Assembly (NCBI RefSeq): GCF_026153455.1
Contig: NZ_CP110629.1
Location: 3,782,001 to 3,846,000 of the forward strand
DNA length: 64,000 bases
From: Marinimicrobium sp. C6131
GTDB taxonomy: Bacteria > Pseudomonadota > Gammaproteobacteria > Pseudomonadales > Cellvibrionaceae
Direction of reading: 5' to 3'
Positions within the stretch are counted from its first letter, which is position 1, and every line of letters starts with the position of its first letter. Below the pieces are notes generated by a model. That model was not told where the DNA came from. It made no database searches and saw only the letters and a list, made by a program, of their open reading frames with translations. The position numbers and the translations under genes were made by a program. Below, one piece after another: positions 18,188-26,538 of the stretch.

Positions 18188-19175
18188 GCTGTTTCTAGTG
18201 TTATGTATCCTTTTATCTTCATCCTGTTCTAACGGTAAAGGTGATGGAATGAGTGTGCTTGAAAAAAAACCGCTGTTTTACTTGTTGGTAGAGAGTAATA
18301 ATGTCGAATCTTTCGTAAATCTCAATGGTGTGAAGGTCCATCAGGTGAATAGTCTGATGGGTCAGTCGAAAGCAGAGGTTCCCGTCAACAATTATATGCA
18401 TCCTGAAAAAAACACTTTGTCCCTTGGGCTTTTCGCGCCTGAAACGGGATCTGAGTATCCCAAGTCAGCGAGGCTCTCAGTGAGCTTGGTTGTTAAACCG
18501 GATGAAGATTTGAGCGTCAGCCATAAGATAACAGATATTGTATTCGATGGGAGCGAAACTGATCTCGTGGCCCTGAACGGCGGTTCTGGAAGTCGTCAGG
18601 TAGACCCAGAGAATGATTTCATCGAAAGTTCCCGCGGAAATGTTGTTATACATCCTTTAGATATAGAGCAACCAGAAGAGGAAATGGCCGGTCCTACACT
18701 TACAAGAAGGGTAGACATCCCTAACAGCTTACCTTTGTGGAAGTTCTTTGTAAGCGATGAGCTTCCTGATTACTTTGCCGTTTCAGACGAGACGTATTAC
18801 AGGGACAGGGATGAGCTTTACAACGAATATGAGAAGATTGAGAAAGCCCTCATTGAGGGAGATATCGACGTTATAATGACAATGTTCGAGGAGAGGAACT
18901 CCGAAACTGACAGGGCTTTTTACTTGCAGGATGGAACAACGGCGGAAGAGCTGAGAGCGAGCCTTAAAAAGTCGCTAAGTAACCCGGACTTGAAACTCGT
19001 TAGATCAGGAAATGAGAAGTTTGGATTGATCCACGAACCAAATGGAAAGCTGGTTTCGTTAGTTCGGTCAGATGATGGCCCCGCAATCGCCTTCAACTTC
19101 GTTGATGAGCCGGGGTCTGTCAGGTACAGCCTTGTATTTCGACGCGAAAATGGAGAGTGGATTCTAGCCCGCTAG
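18171..19175 (+). CDS. Gene C1: lipoprotein partner of A1, unknown function
   Basis: 334-aa lipoprotein. The signal peptide ends at a lipobox (LSSSC, Cys about residue 19) and is followed by Ser/Asn/Gly, compatible with outer-membrane sorting. An N-terminal beta domain (FVNLNGVKVHQVNS, EVPVNNYMHPEKNTLSL) is followed by a helical acidic region (ELYNEYEKIEKALIEGDIDVIMTMFEERN) and a C-terminal beta segment ending SLVFRRENGEWILAR. I prefer the ATG at 18171, behind AAAAAGGAG, to the TTG one codon earlier. It overlaps A1. The paralogue C2 (26513) keeps the same layout but is clearly more divergent than the A pair. A protective or localising partner for A is inference; no named family is recognised. 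Confidence 0.7.
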   Translation: MKLHSKLFLVLCILLSSSCSNGKGDGMSVLEKKPLFYLLVESNNVESFVNLNGVKVHQVNSLMGQSKAEVPVNNYMHPEKNTLSLGLFAPETGSEYPKSARLSVSLVVKPDEDLSVSHKITDIVFDGSETDLVALNGGSGSRQVDPENDFIESSRGNVVIHPLDIEQPEEEMAGPTLTRRVDIPNSLPLWKFFVSDELPDYFAVSDETYYRDRDELYNEYEKIEKALIEGDIDVIMTMFEERNSETDRAFYLQDGTTAEELRASLKKSLSNPDLKLVRSGNEKFGLIHEPNGKLVSLVRSDDGPAIAFNFVDEPGSVRYSLVFRRENGEWILAR

Positions 19176-19247
19176 AACCAAATGCTTTCGGTATTTCCCG
19201 TAGCTTTTCTGTTGATCTTGAGGTGTTTTGCGCCAACTTTAACTGCA

Positions 19248-19279
19248 TCACACAAAAATGGATAAAGGGCTGGCATAAT
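19248..19279 (+). promoter_or_regulatory. Shared promoter-like block upstream of B1
   Basis: TCACACA (19248-19254), 16 nt, TGGCATAAT (19271-19279). Spacing is identical to that before both A genes although the N16 sequence differs, so the two elements and their distance appear to be selected. Confidence 0.55.
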
Positions 19280-19322
19280 GCCGCCCTTTGAAGTCTGACA
19301 CGGAACACAAGGAGTGCACGTC

Positions 19323-21383
19323 ATGCCCCTCGCTTTACTGCGCCAGCTTACTCTGGCTTCTCTGATGACCTTTGGTTTGACCGCCTGTGGCGGCAGTGGT
19401 GGGGGCGGCCCGGAGCCCGACTCATCCAGCAGCCAATCGTCCAATTCATCCTCGTCTTCCAGTGTGCCGCAGACAAGCTCAAGCTCGTCTGAGTCCTCTG
19501 TCAGTTCCAGCTCAAGTTCCAGTTCAGTATCAAGCTCCAGTAGCTCGAGCCAACCCGCCGACCTTGAGCCCGCCCCTTTCTCGTTTGAGCCTCAAGTTGA
19601 TGTAGAGCCGGGTGCCACACTTGCCAGCAATACCGTCACCGTCAGCGGTATTGATGCCGCCACCACGATTTCGGTTACCGGCGGTCAATACAGTATCGGC
19701 GGTGGCGCTTATACCGACGCCGACGGCGAGGTGGATCTGAATGACGAGGTCAGGGTTCAAGTGACGGCCTCCGGGAGTTTCAGCACCGAGGCGTCTGCCA
19801 CCCTGACTATCGGTGGCGTGAGCGGCACCTTTACCGTTACCACCGAAGCCGAAGATACCACACCGAATGCCTTTGGCTTTGCCCCCCAGGAAGGGTTGGC
19901 GCCCGAAACAGAGGTAACCAGTGACGAGGTCGAGATCAGCGGGATCAACACTCCTGTGGCCGTCAATATCACCGGTGGTGAGTACCGCGTCAACGGTGGC
20001 GATTTTACCGCTGAGGCGGGAGAACTTCAGTCGGGAGATACCATCTCTCTGCGTGCAGTAACGCTTAGCGGTCCCGACCAGACCCGGGAGGTTGCAATTA
20101 CCATCGGAACCGAAACCGTCGAGTGGACGTTGACCACCGCCCCGGATGAAGAGCCTCCGGTCGGTGAAATCGCGTTCCCGCCCCCCATGAGCGCCAGCGG
20201 CGCTGAAACCCTTACCATCCGTGGCCGTGCCTCCGATAAGCTCAGTGAGGTCGCAGAAGTTACCCTGACCGTACACCACGAGGACAGCACCGTCCCCTAT
20301 ACCCTGGAACCTGACGAAGAAACCGGCTTCGCCGAATGGCAGCAGAGCATTACCCTGGCCCCAGGTGAAAACCGGGTATCGCTTCAGGTCAAAGACGAAG
20401 CGGGCAATGAGCTGGAAGAGCCGGTGGAAGTTACGGTGGTGGGACAGGACTATACGGCGCCGTTTCCGGATAATGAGCAGCGGCAATTTCAAATTAGAGA
20501 AATGGTTTATGACGAGGCCCAAAACCGTCTCCTTTTGCTTGGCGATGATAAGGACGAAGGTGTGGGCGTAGATCGCGCTATTTTGGCGGTGGACCTTATT
20601 ACTGGCGTGCGATCAGTCTTCGCCACAAATGACGGAGAAAACGAGACCCTGAGTTTTGGAGTTCTCGATCTAGGATCCATCGATTCTGAGCACAACCGAT
20701 TGATTGCAACTCGTATTAATGGAAGCGCTATATATGAGATAGATCTTGAGACTGGCAACGGTGCAGAGCTTATGCAATCGAAGTCCGGAGATCTTGCTTC
20801 GGCTTTTGATTGGCCTAGGGGTATTGTTATGTCCTCGTCAGATTCTGAAAGCGTTTATATCCTATCGGGAAGTAATGGCGGTGATTACAATCGCCTTTTG
20901 AAAGTCAACTTGAAGAGCGGTGAGCGTGAGGTTATCTCAGATCCTGAAGCGGGTGTTGGTTCAGGTCCTGACTTTTTGTCGGGGCGCGGACTTCTAATTT
21001 CGGGAGACGAGAGGTGGGGTTACATTGAAAGTGGGTCAGACGTATACAAAGTGGATTTGAACACTGGCAACCGAGAAGAGATTTTTTTGGATTACCCTAC
21101 AGACTTTATTATCAGAGCGTTTAACGATTTCTTTCTTTTAGGCGAAGATCTGACTATCTTCGAGATTTCTCGTGGGTTAATGAAGAAAGATAAACAGGCC
21201 GAGGAGTGGACTGTCATACACCCCTACGATGAGAATGATGAATTTGATTCCCGATTGTCCGAGGGTGTTCACTATGTGGAAGAAAATAATTATATTTTTG
21301 TCGCTCAAGACCACTACAAAGCAGTCCTTGCCTATGATCTGACCACAAACGAATTTGTGGTGATATCCCGCTATTCCGAATAA
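19323..21383 (+). CDS. B1: Ser-linker, Ig-like and beta-propeller-like lipoprotein
   Basis: 686-aa lipoprotein starting at the ATG at 19323, 8 nt after AAGGAG. The lipobox LTAC gives Cys about residue 22. After a glycine run comes a serine-rich linker (about residues 35-80). Next are two related beta domains (PFSFEPQVDVEPG..., FGFAPQEGLAPE...), each with the GGEYR/GGQYSI motif, then an Ig-like domain (PPVGEIAFPPPMSASGAETL) ending at about residue 385. The C-terminal third looks like a propeller of repeated blades (ILAVDLITGVRSVF, IYEIDLETGNGAEL, LLKVNLKSGEREVI, VYKVDLNTGNREEI). No enzyme motif is seen, so a surface or periplasmic binding protein is likely. Compared with B2 and B3 the first 385 residues are almost the same and the propeller differs. 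Confidence 0.75.
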   Translation: MPLALLRQLTLASLMTFGLTACGGSGGGGPEPDSSSSQSSNSSSSSSVPQTSSSSSESSVSSSSSSSSVSSSSSSSQPADLEPAPFSFEPQVDVEPGATLASNTVTVSGIDAATTISVTGGQYSIGGGAYTDADGEVDLNDEVRVQVTASGSFSTEASATLTIGGVSGTFTVTTEAEDTTPNAFGFAPQEGLAPETEVTSDEVEISGINTPVAVNITGGEYRVNGGDFTAEAGELQSGDTISLRAVTLSGPDQTREVAITIGTETVEWTLTTAPDEEPPVGEIAFPPPMSASGAETLTIRGRASDKLSEVAEVTLTVHHEDSTVPYTLEPDEETGFAEWQQSITLAPGENRVSLQVKDEAGNELEEPVEVTVVGQDYTAPFPDNEQRQFQIREMVYDEAQNRLLLLGDDKDEGVGVDRAILAVDLITGVRSVFATNDGENETLSFGVLDLGSIDSEHNRLIATRINGSAIYEIDLETGNGAELMQSKSGDLASAFDWPRGIVMSSSDSESVYILSGSNGGDYNRLLKVNLKSGEREVISDPEAGVGSGPDFLSGRGLLISGDERWGYIESGSDVYKVDLNTGNREEIFLDYPTDFIIRAFNDFFLLGEDLTIFEISRGLMKKDKQAEEWTVIHPYDENDEFDSRLSEGVHYVEENNYIFVAQDHYKAVLAYDLTTNEFVVISRYSE

Positions 21384-21409
21384 CTCAAGTACGTTGTCGA
21401 CCTGAAAAC

Positions 21410-21434
21410 AGGCCCGAGCCGATCTCTCGGGCCT
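21410..21434 (+). terminator. Hairpin after B1
   Basis: Stem AGGCCCGAG / CTCGGGCCT (9 bp) with a 7-nt loop. Only two Ts follow (TTACG), so termination may be partial. The same hairpin follows B2 and B3, just ahead of the FHA genes. Confidence 0.5.
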
Positions 21435-21438
21435 TACG

Positions 21439-21464
21439 TCTGATAAGGATTGTTACCGTGATGC
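21439..21464 (+). pseudogene. Remnant of an FHA ribosome-binding site and start
   Basis: The 26 bases from 21439 are nearly identical to the sequence at the start of the truncated and full FHA genes (23700-23725, 29873-29898), including the AAGGA Shine-Dalgarno, with ATG changed to GTG. Homology ends after the first codons and runs into B2 upstream sequence. This is the trace of a deleted or never completed FHA copy. Confidence 0.7.
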
Positions 21465-21494
21465 TTGTACCGTCCCAAACCAATTTTAACTGCA

Positions 21495-21526
21495 TCACAC
21501 AAAAATGGATAAAGGGCTGGCATAAT
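21495..21526 (+). promoter_or_regulatory. Shared promoter-like block upstream of B2
   Basis: TCACACA (21495-21501), 16 nt, TGGCATAAT (21518-21526); the whole block is identical to that of B1. Confidence 0.55.
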
Positions 21527-21569
21527 GCCGCCCTTTGAAGTCTGACACGGAACAAAAGGAGTGCACGTC

Positions 21570-23645
21570 ATGCCCCTCGCTTTACTGCGCCAGCTTACCC
21601 TAGCTTCTCTGATGACTCTTGGATTGACCGCCTGTGGTGGCAGTAGTGGGGGCGGGCCGGAGCCTGGCTCATCCAGCAGCCAATCGTCCAGTTCATTCTC
21701 GTCTTCCAGCGTGTCGCAGACAAGCTCAAGCTCGTCTGAGTCCTCTATCAGTTCCAGCTCAAGTTCCAGTTCTGTATCAAGCTCCAGCAGCTCGAGCCAA
21801 CCCGCGGACCTTGAGCCCGCCCCTTTCTCGTTCGAACCTCAAGTTGATGTCGAGCCGGGTGCCACGCTGACCAGCAATACCATCACTGTCGGCGGTATTG
21901 ATGCCGCCACCACGATTTCGGTTGCCGGCGGTCAGTACAGTATCGACGGTGGTGCTTATACCGACGCTGACGGCGAGGTGGACCTGGGTGACGAGGTCAG
22001 GGTTCAAGTGACGGCCTCCGGGAATTTCAGCACCGAAGCGTCTGCCACGCTGACGATTGGTGGGATTAGCGGCACCTTTACCGTTACCACCGAAGCCGAA
22101 GATACAACGCCGAATGCCTTCGGCTTTGCCCCCCAGGAAGATCTGGATCCCGAAACAGAGGTAACCAGTGACGAAGTCGAGATCAGCGGGATCAACACTC
22201 CTGTGGCCGTCAATATCACCGGTGGTGAGTACCGCGTCAACGGTGGAGAGTTCACCACCGAAGCGGGAGAGCTTCAGCCGGGAGATGCTGTCTCACTGCG
22301 TGCAGTAACGCTTAGTGGTCCTGACCAAACCCGGGAGGTGACGATCACCATCGGAACCGAAACCGTCGAGTGGGCGTTGACCACCGCCCCGGATGAAGAG
22401 CCTCCGGTTGGTGAAATTGCGTTCCCGCCCCCCATGAGCGCCAGCGGCGCTGAAACCCTGACCATCCGTGGTCGTGCTTCCGATGAACTCAGTGAGGTCG
22501 CCGAAGTTACCCTGACCGTACACCACGAGGACAGCACCGTTCCCTATACCCTGGAACCTGATGAGGAAACCGGCTTTGCCGAATGGCAGCAGAGCATCAC
22601 CCTGGCCCCAGGTGAAAACCGGGTATCGCTTCAGGTCAGAGACGAAGCGGGTAATGAGCTGGATGAGCCAGTGGAAGTGACGGTGGTGGGGCAGGACTAT
22701 ACGGCGCCGTTTCCGGATGATGAGGAGCGGCAGTTTGAGATTGGAGACATGGTTTATGACGAAGCTCATAACCGCCTGCTTTTACTGGGTCTCGACCAAG
22801 ATGAAATGGAAGCTGAGGACCGCTCTGTGTTGGCGGTGGACCTGAGTACTGGTATACGCTCTGTATTCGTCACAAATGGTGGAGAGAACGAGTCTCTTGG
22901 TTTTTCGAGTTTGAATGTCGGTTCCATTGATACAAAGAATAATCGATTAATAGCCACCCGTGATATTGGAAGCGTTATCTATGAGATAGATCTTGAAACT
23001 GGCGTCGCTGATGAAGTTCTACGGTCAAAATCCGGGGATAGTGCTTCCGCTTTTGACTGGCCTTTGGGGGTCTCAGTAGCTTCTTCAGAGCCGGAGAGCA
23101 TCTATATTTTCTCGGGAAGTAATGCGGGAAGTATTGATGGCAATTTCAATCGCCTTCTGAAAGTCAATTTGGAATCCCGTGAAAGTGAGGTCATTTCAGA
23201 TCCGGAAGCGGGCGTGGGTGCGGGTCCTGACTTTGGAGCAGGTGACGGACTTATAGTCAGAAGTGACGAAGAGTTTGGGTATATATACGATCAATCCGCG
23301 CTCTACAAAGTTAATCTGACTAGCGGCGACAGGGAAAGTATTCCCCTGGACTTTCCAACCGATAACATCATATCCATTAAAAATATGTTCCTTTCGAATG
23401 ACGATGACGATCTATATGTTATCGAGTTATACAAGGGGTTAATGAAGCTGGATGTTTCTACTGGGAAATGGGCCGTGTTGCACCCCTACACTGAGAACGA
23501 TCAATTTGATTCAGGAATGGCGGAAGGCGTTCATTTTATGCCGAAGGACGACTACTTCTTTGTGGCCCAAGATCTTTATAAAGCGGTTTCTGCTTACGAT
23601 CTGATTACAAATGAGTTTGTAGTCATTACCCGATATTCTGAATAA
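21570..23645 (+). CDS. B2: Ser-linker, Ig-like and beta-propeller-like lipoprotein
   Basis: 691-aa paralogue of B1 and B3. It has the same lipobox (LTAC), serine-rich linker, paired beta domains and Ig-like domain. The start is the ATG at 21570 behind AAAAGGAG. The propeller part (about residues 390-691) has its own sequence, including an extra short insertion (SGSNAGSIDGNFNR) shared with B3 but missing from B1. The B2 and B3 propeller ends are closer to each other (SIPLDFPTDNIISIKNMFLS, VIELYKGLMKLD) than to B1. It lies between the FHA-start remnant and the truncated FHA gene. Function unknown, as for B1. Confidence 0.75.
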   Translation: MPLALLRQLTLASLMTLGLTACGGSSGGGPEPGSSSSQSSSSFSSSSVSQTSSSSSESSISSSSSSSSVSSSSSSSQPADLEPAPFSFEPQVDVEPGATLTSNTITVGGIDAATTISVAGGQYSIDGGAYTDADGEVDLGDEVRVQVTASGNFSTEASATLTIGGISGTFTVTTEAEDTTPNAFGFAPQEDLDPETEVTSDEVEISGINTPVAVNITGGEYRVNGGEFTTEAGELQPGDAVSLRAVTLSGPDQTREVTITIGTETVEWALTTAPDEEPPVGEIAFPPPMSASGAETLTIRGRASDELSEVAEVTLTVHHEDSTVPYTLEPDEETGFAEWQQSITLAPGENRVSLQVRDEAGNELDEPVEVTVVGQDYTAPFPDDEERQFEIGDMVYDEAHNRLLLLGLDQDEMEAEDRSVLAVDLSTGIRSVFVTNGGENESLGFSSLNVGSIDTKNNRLIATRDIGSVIYEIDLETGVADEVLRSKSGDSASAFDWPLGVSVASSEPESIYIFSGSNAGSIDGNFNRLLKVNLESRESEVISDPEAGVGAGPDFGAGDGLIVRSDEEFGYIYDQSALYKVNLTSGDRESIPLDFPTDNIISIKNMFLSNDDDDLYVIELYKGLMKLDVSTGKWAVLHPYTENDQFDSGMAEGVHFMPKDDYFFVAQDLYKAVSAYDLITNEFVVITRYSE

Positions 23646-23671
23646 ACGCCGTAAGCTATAGAAATGAAATC

Positions 23672-23696
23672 AGGCCCGAGCCGATCTCTCGGGCCT
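23672..23696 (+). terminator. Hairpin after B2
   Basis: Same 9-bp stem and 7-nt loop as after B1, without a U-tract. It lies between B2 and the truncated FHA start. Confidence 0.45.
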
Positions 23697-23719
23697 TACG
23701 TCTGATAAGGATTGTTACC

Positions 23720-24274
23720 ATGACGCCTCTCTCGCCCCGCGCCAACACCCTGATGTCCTTTTCCAAACGAAAGCTTTATATGGCCATGCTGGCCTGTTCT
23801 CCTTTGGTTATGTCTCAGTCGGCCGTGGCTGGCCCGGAGGGGGGCCGCATTACCGGAGGCTCAGGGCAGATATCGGCGGAACAGAAGCAGACGTTGATCG
23901 AGCAGTATTCGGACCGGATCGCCATCGACTGGGACAGCTTTGATCTGGATGCCGATGAGGTGGTGAGCTTTCTGCAGCCAGGGGCGGATTCGGTGGCGCT
24001 TAACCGCATATTAAGTGAGTCGGACTCGGTTATTCGTGGGCGTATTGATGCCAATGGTCATGTGGTGTTGGTCAACCCCCGAGGCATAGTGTTCGGCGAG
24101 TCGGCTCAGGTCAATGTGGGCGGGCTGCTGGCCAGCGGTCTCGATATCGGCGTTGATGATTTTATGAATGGCGATTTTGCCTTTTCCGCGCTGGACGGAG
24201 CCGAAGGCGCGGTCATCAACCAGGGGACATTGCAGGCATCATTGGGTGGTTCGGTCGGTGAGGGCAAGAACTGA
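23720..24274 (+). pseudogene. Truncated TPS exoprotein (FHA 5' fragment)
   Basis: 184 codons matching the first 178 or so residues of the giant exoprotein at 29893 with few differences: the signal peptide region (LYMAMLACSPLVMSQSAVA) and the first half of the TPS secretion domain (IAIDWDSFDLDADEVV, HVVLVNPRGIVFGES, NVGGLLASGLDIGVDDFMNG). Homology to FHA stops at 24253 (GGTGGTTCG), and from about 24256 the sequence is that of the pbpC 3' end. The frame therefore ends in GEGKN and a stop. The reading frame and Shine-Dalgarno are intact, so a short exported peptide could still be made. A complete TPS domain is longer than this, so I call it a non-functional duplication product. Confidence 0.85.
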
Positions 24275-24275
24275 A

Positions 24276-24307
24276 TCACACAATCGCCGTTGAGGTTATG
24301 GCATAAT
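24276..24307 (+). promoter_or_regulatory. Shared promoter-like block upstream of A2
   Basis: TCACACA (24276-24282), 16 nt, TGGCATAAT (24299-24307). The spacer differs from that of A1 at several positions while both elements are unchanged. Confidence 0.55.
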
Positions 24308-24348
24308 TCGCGCTGCAAATGACAGGGATTACAAGGAGTGGCTGAGTC

Positions 24349-26538
24349 ATGCTACCTGCAAGTGTGCCTTACCTGAACGACCTGCTTGGTCGATATTACC
24401 GCTTTTATCACCCCAGCCAGGGATCTCGCCCGACATCGCGACTGATGTGGTTTGGCGACAACTTCTATGCGCATCAATTTCTGATCGGCCTGGATTGCGA
24501 CCCCGATTTCTGGTTGCAACTGTTGGTCAGTCTCGGCGAGGAGTATCCTCCCGTTGACCCCGACGACGCCCGCCGTCTGATAGCCGACTGGATCGCCCAA
24601 GGACGCGTGCAGGTGTACCCAAGCGCCAATCCGGCACTGCTCAACAGCCTGAGTGGCCTGACCCGCTTCCGCAATAACCAGGACAGCGCCTGGGCACTGA
24701 TGCCGGCCGCAAACGCTACCAAGAGCGACCATCCCGCCCGGTCTTTTGTCAGCCTGAGCGACGCTAAAGCCTTTGTGCAGAGCCTCAATCCCAGCGCCCA
24801 ACAACTCAAAGCCACCGGAAAATTGCTCCCGGCTGGCCAATGGCAAGCACAGGCCCCGCTTCAGTCCATTGCCCAGGCGCTGCACGAAGGTGAGCTGGTG
24901 GTAGTGGAGGAGCCAATACAGACGGGCGCCGGTAAACCCGGAGGCGACACCAATCTGGTAGAAGAGCTGCTGGAAGCCACGGCCGGAAATGCTCCCGCCA
25001 CATTGGGCCCCCACGCCGACGACAGTGGCGATGGCGCACACAATGATGACCCCGTTGAAGAAATTCCCGTGTGCGAGCTGCAAAAGTTCATGCTGCGCTG
25101 CGCCCACTACGGATCGCGCGGCTACATGCTCGACGTGCTCAATGGCGAGCCCAATATGAACGGCACCCAGAAAGTGCTGCAGGTGATCACCCAGGACGAT
25201 CAGCCCGACAAAATCACCGTCGACTTCGCCGGCGCCTGCGGTCACGGCAAAAACGCCTGTCCCTCCATCAACCTGAGCGGCCCCGACGGCGACAGCGTCA
25301 TCAAACAAAGTGGTAAAGAAGTAGCGGTGCTGCCGCCAAGCAACGACCAGCCGGTGGAAACCTTCCGGGACTTTCTGCGCCGTTATCTGTTACCGGGTGA
25401 TATCGACTTCAACACCTACCGTTTCAGCTCCTCCGGCTGCTCAGAAATCGAGCAGGTGGAGGGAACTGTACATGCGTTTCCGACGGTTAAGTGGGAAGGT
25501 GGGGTTAAAGCGGGGTACAAGCAAATCAGCACCCCGGAAACCGTTATGAGCAACGATGCGCCCACGGGGGAATGGGGCATTTCCGGCAGCATTAGCGGAC
25601 AAGTCAATACCCACCACTGGAATCTTGGTTCAGATAAAAAGCTGACGGTTAATGATTGCTTCCCCGAAATACGTTCAATGATGGACGGCGTTGTCGAGCG
25701 AATAGGCGATTACACCAATCATAAGGGAGAGCGACAAGAAGCAAACAGGACCAAGGTAGAACTCACATGGCCAACGGTGGAGCTAAAAGGCGGTGTTGAG
25801 CTCAAAGAGGTTGAGCAGAGCCACGACATAGGCATCGCCGGATCCGTCTCGTTAAATATGGCGCCGCTGCTGAAAGCGGACGTACGTGTTGACGTGTTGA
25901 ACTATTTGATCAAGTTTGCGGGGCCTCATTCAGTAATCCTCGAAGAGATTCGGGAGCGAGCGCATAAGGGGCTAAAAACCGAGGATATCGAAGCAAGCGC
26001 GATTATTGGTTTGGACCTGCTCCTCAACGGCGAAATATCCGGCTCTTTGTCTTGGGAAAAAGAGGCTGGACGGTCTTGGCTTGCCAAAGATGGGGTTTCT
26101 GCAACTAACAGGGGAGCTGTTAGCCTGACCGTAGGACTTGATGCGAGAATTGAGGCGAAGGCAAAGATATTCTTTGTTGAGGTCAAGATCGGAATGGCTA
26201 TGGCCCTGAAGAGTGCTGGCTCCGAGTCGCAAGGAATCGGTGCTGTGTTCGAGCTGGTGTCAACCGTAAAAGATGGTAAGCCGGCGATAGGCGGAAGCAT
26301 ATTGTTTACGGGAGCAGCGCTTTACTATACGTATTATGCGGAGGTCTCTAAGGAAACGGTGGACTCAGAGGGGGCAAGCGATGAAGATTTCTCCAGTATG
26401 GGAAATCCTTTTGATGTCGAGGAAAAGAAAATCTCAAAGTACGAAGAGAAAGAGATGAAGAAGTTCAGGGAGTTACTTCCTGAGGCTAGATTCCCAAAGG
26501 AGAAAAAAGAGTATGCTCTCGATAGTGCGCCGCTCTAG
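24349..26538 (+). CDS. Gene A2: unknown protein, paralogue of A1, paired with lipoprotein C2
   Basis: 729-aa paralogue of A1 with the same layout: head (1-110), variable acidic middle, Cys/His block (CELQKFMLRCAHYGSRGY, CGHGKNACPS), beta-rich C-terminal region and charged tail (LPEARFPKEKKEYALDSAPL). The head and Cys/His block are almost identical to A1. The segment from about residue 390 has many substitutions (for example KQISTPETVMSNDAPTGEW against SQSSTSKSLDSNEGSTGDW), and the acidic stretch before the tail differs completely. The gene overlaps C2 by 26 nt. Mosaic conservation suggests recombination keeps the front uniform while the end specialises together with its partner. Function unknown. 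Confidence 0.7.
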   Translation: MLPASVPYLNDLLGRYYRFYHPSQGSRPTSRLMWFGDNFYAHQFLIGLDCDPDFWLQLLVSLGEEYPPVDPDDARRLIADWIAQGRVQVYPSANPALLNSLSGLTRFRNNQDSAWALMPAANATKSDHPARSFVSLSDAKAFVQSLNPSAQQLKATGKLLPAGQWQAQAPLQSIAQALHEGELVVVEEPIQTGAGKPGGDTNLVEELLEATAGNAPATLGPHADDSGDGAHNDDPVEEIPVCELQKFMLRCAHYGSRGYMLDVLNGEPNMNGTQKVLQVITQDDQPDKITVDFAGACGHGKNACPSINLSGPDGDSVIKQSGKEVAVLPPSNDQPVETFRDFLRRYLLPGDIDFNTYRFSSSGCSEIEQVEGTVHAFPTVKWEGGVKAGYKQISTPETVMSNDAPTGEWGISGSISGQVNTHHWNLGSDKKLTVNDCFPEIRSMMDGVVERIGDYTNHKGERQEANRTKVELTWPTVELKGGVELKEVEQSHDIGIAGSVSLNMAPLLKADVRVDVLNYLIKFAGPHSVILEEIRERAHKGLKTEDIEASAIIGLDLLLNGEISGSLSWEKEAGRSWLAKDGVSATNRGAVSLTVGLDARIEAKAKIFFVEVKIGMAMALKSAGSESQGIGAVFELVSTVKDGKPAIGGSILFTGAALYYTYYAEVSKETVDSEGASDEDFSSMGNPFDVEEKKISKYEEKEMKKFRELLPEARFPKEKKEYALDSAPL

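Larger units (their letters stand above)
15911..19175 (+). repeat. Duplicated segment A/C, copy 1
   Basis: The first copy begins inside the last codons of pbpC (CGGCGAGGGC at 15911-15920) and runs through gene A1 and its overlapping partner C1. It aligns without gaps, at a constant offset of 8345 bases, with copy 2 from 24256 through the promoter region and start codon. The match is nearly exact at the 5' side, especially 16004-16310 and 16730-17150, and weakens strongly beyond about 17160. Confidence 0.85.
19232..21464 (+). repeat. Duplicated segment B, copy 1 (with FHA-start remnant)
   Basis: First of three B blocks. The shared part begins at CCAA(C/T)TTTAACTGCATCACAC and continues through the promoter block, B1, the post-gene hairpin and 26 bases related to the FHA ribosome-binding site and start. 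The homologous blocks start near 21479 and 27646. Confidence 0.8.

Noticed and set aside
16004..19175. Firm assignment of A1/C1 as a type VI secretion effector and immunity pair
   Set aside because: No VgrG, PAAR, Hcp or other type VI genes are in the window, and no known toxin motif is seen, so it is kept only as a hypothesis.
19421..19555. CRISPR-like short repeats in the Ser codon runs of the B genes
   Set aside because: They are in-frame serine codons of a linker, without regular spacers; no CRISPR array or cas gene is present in the window.
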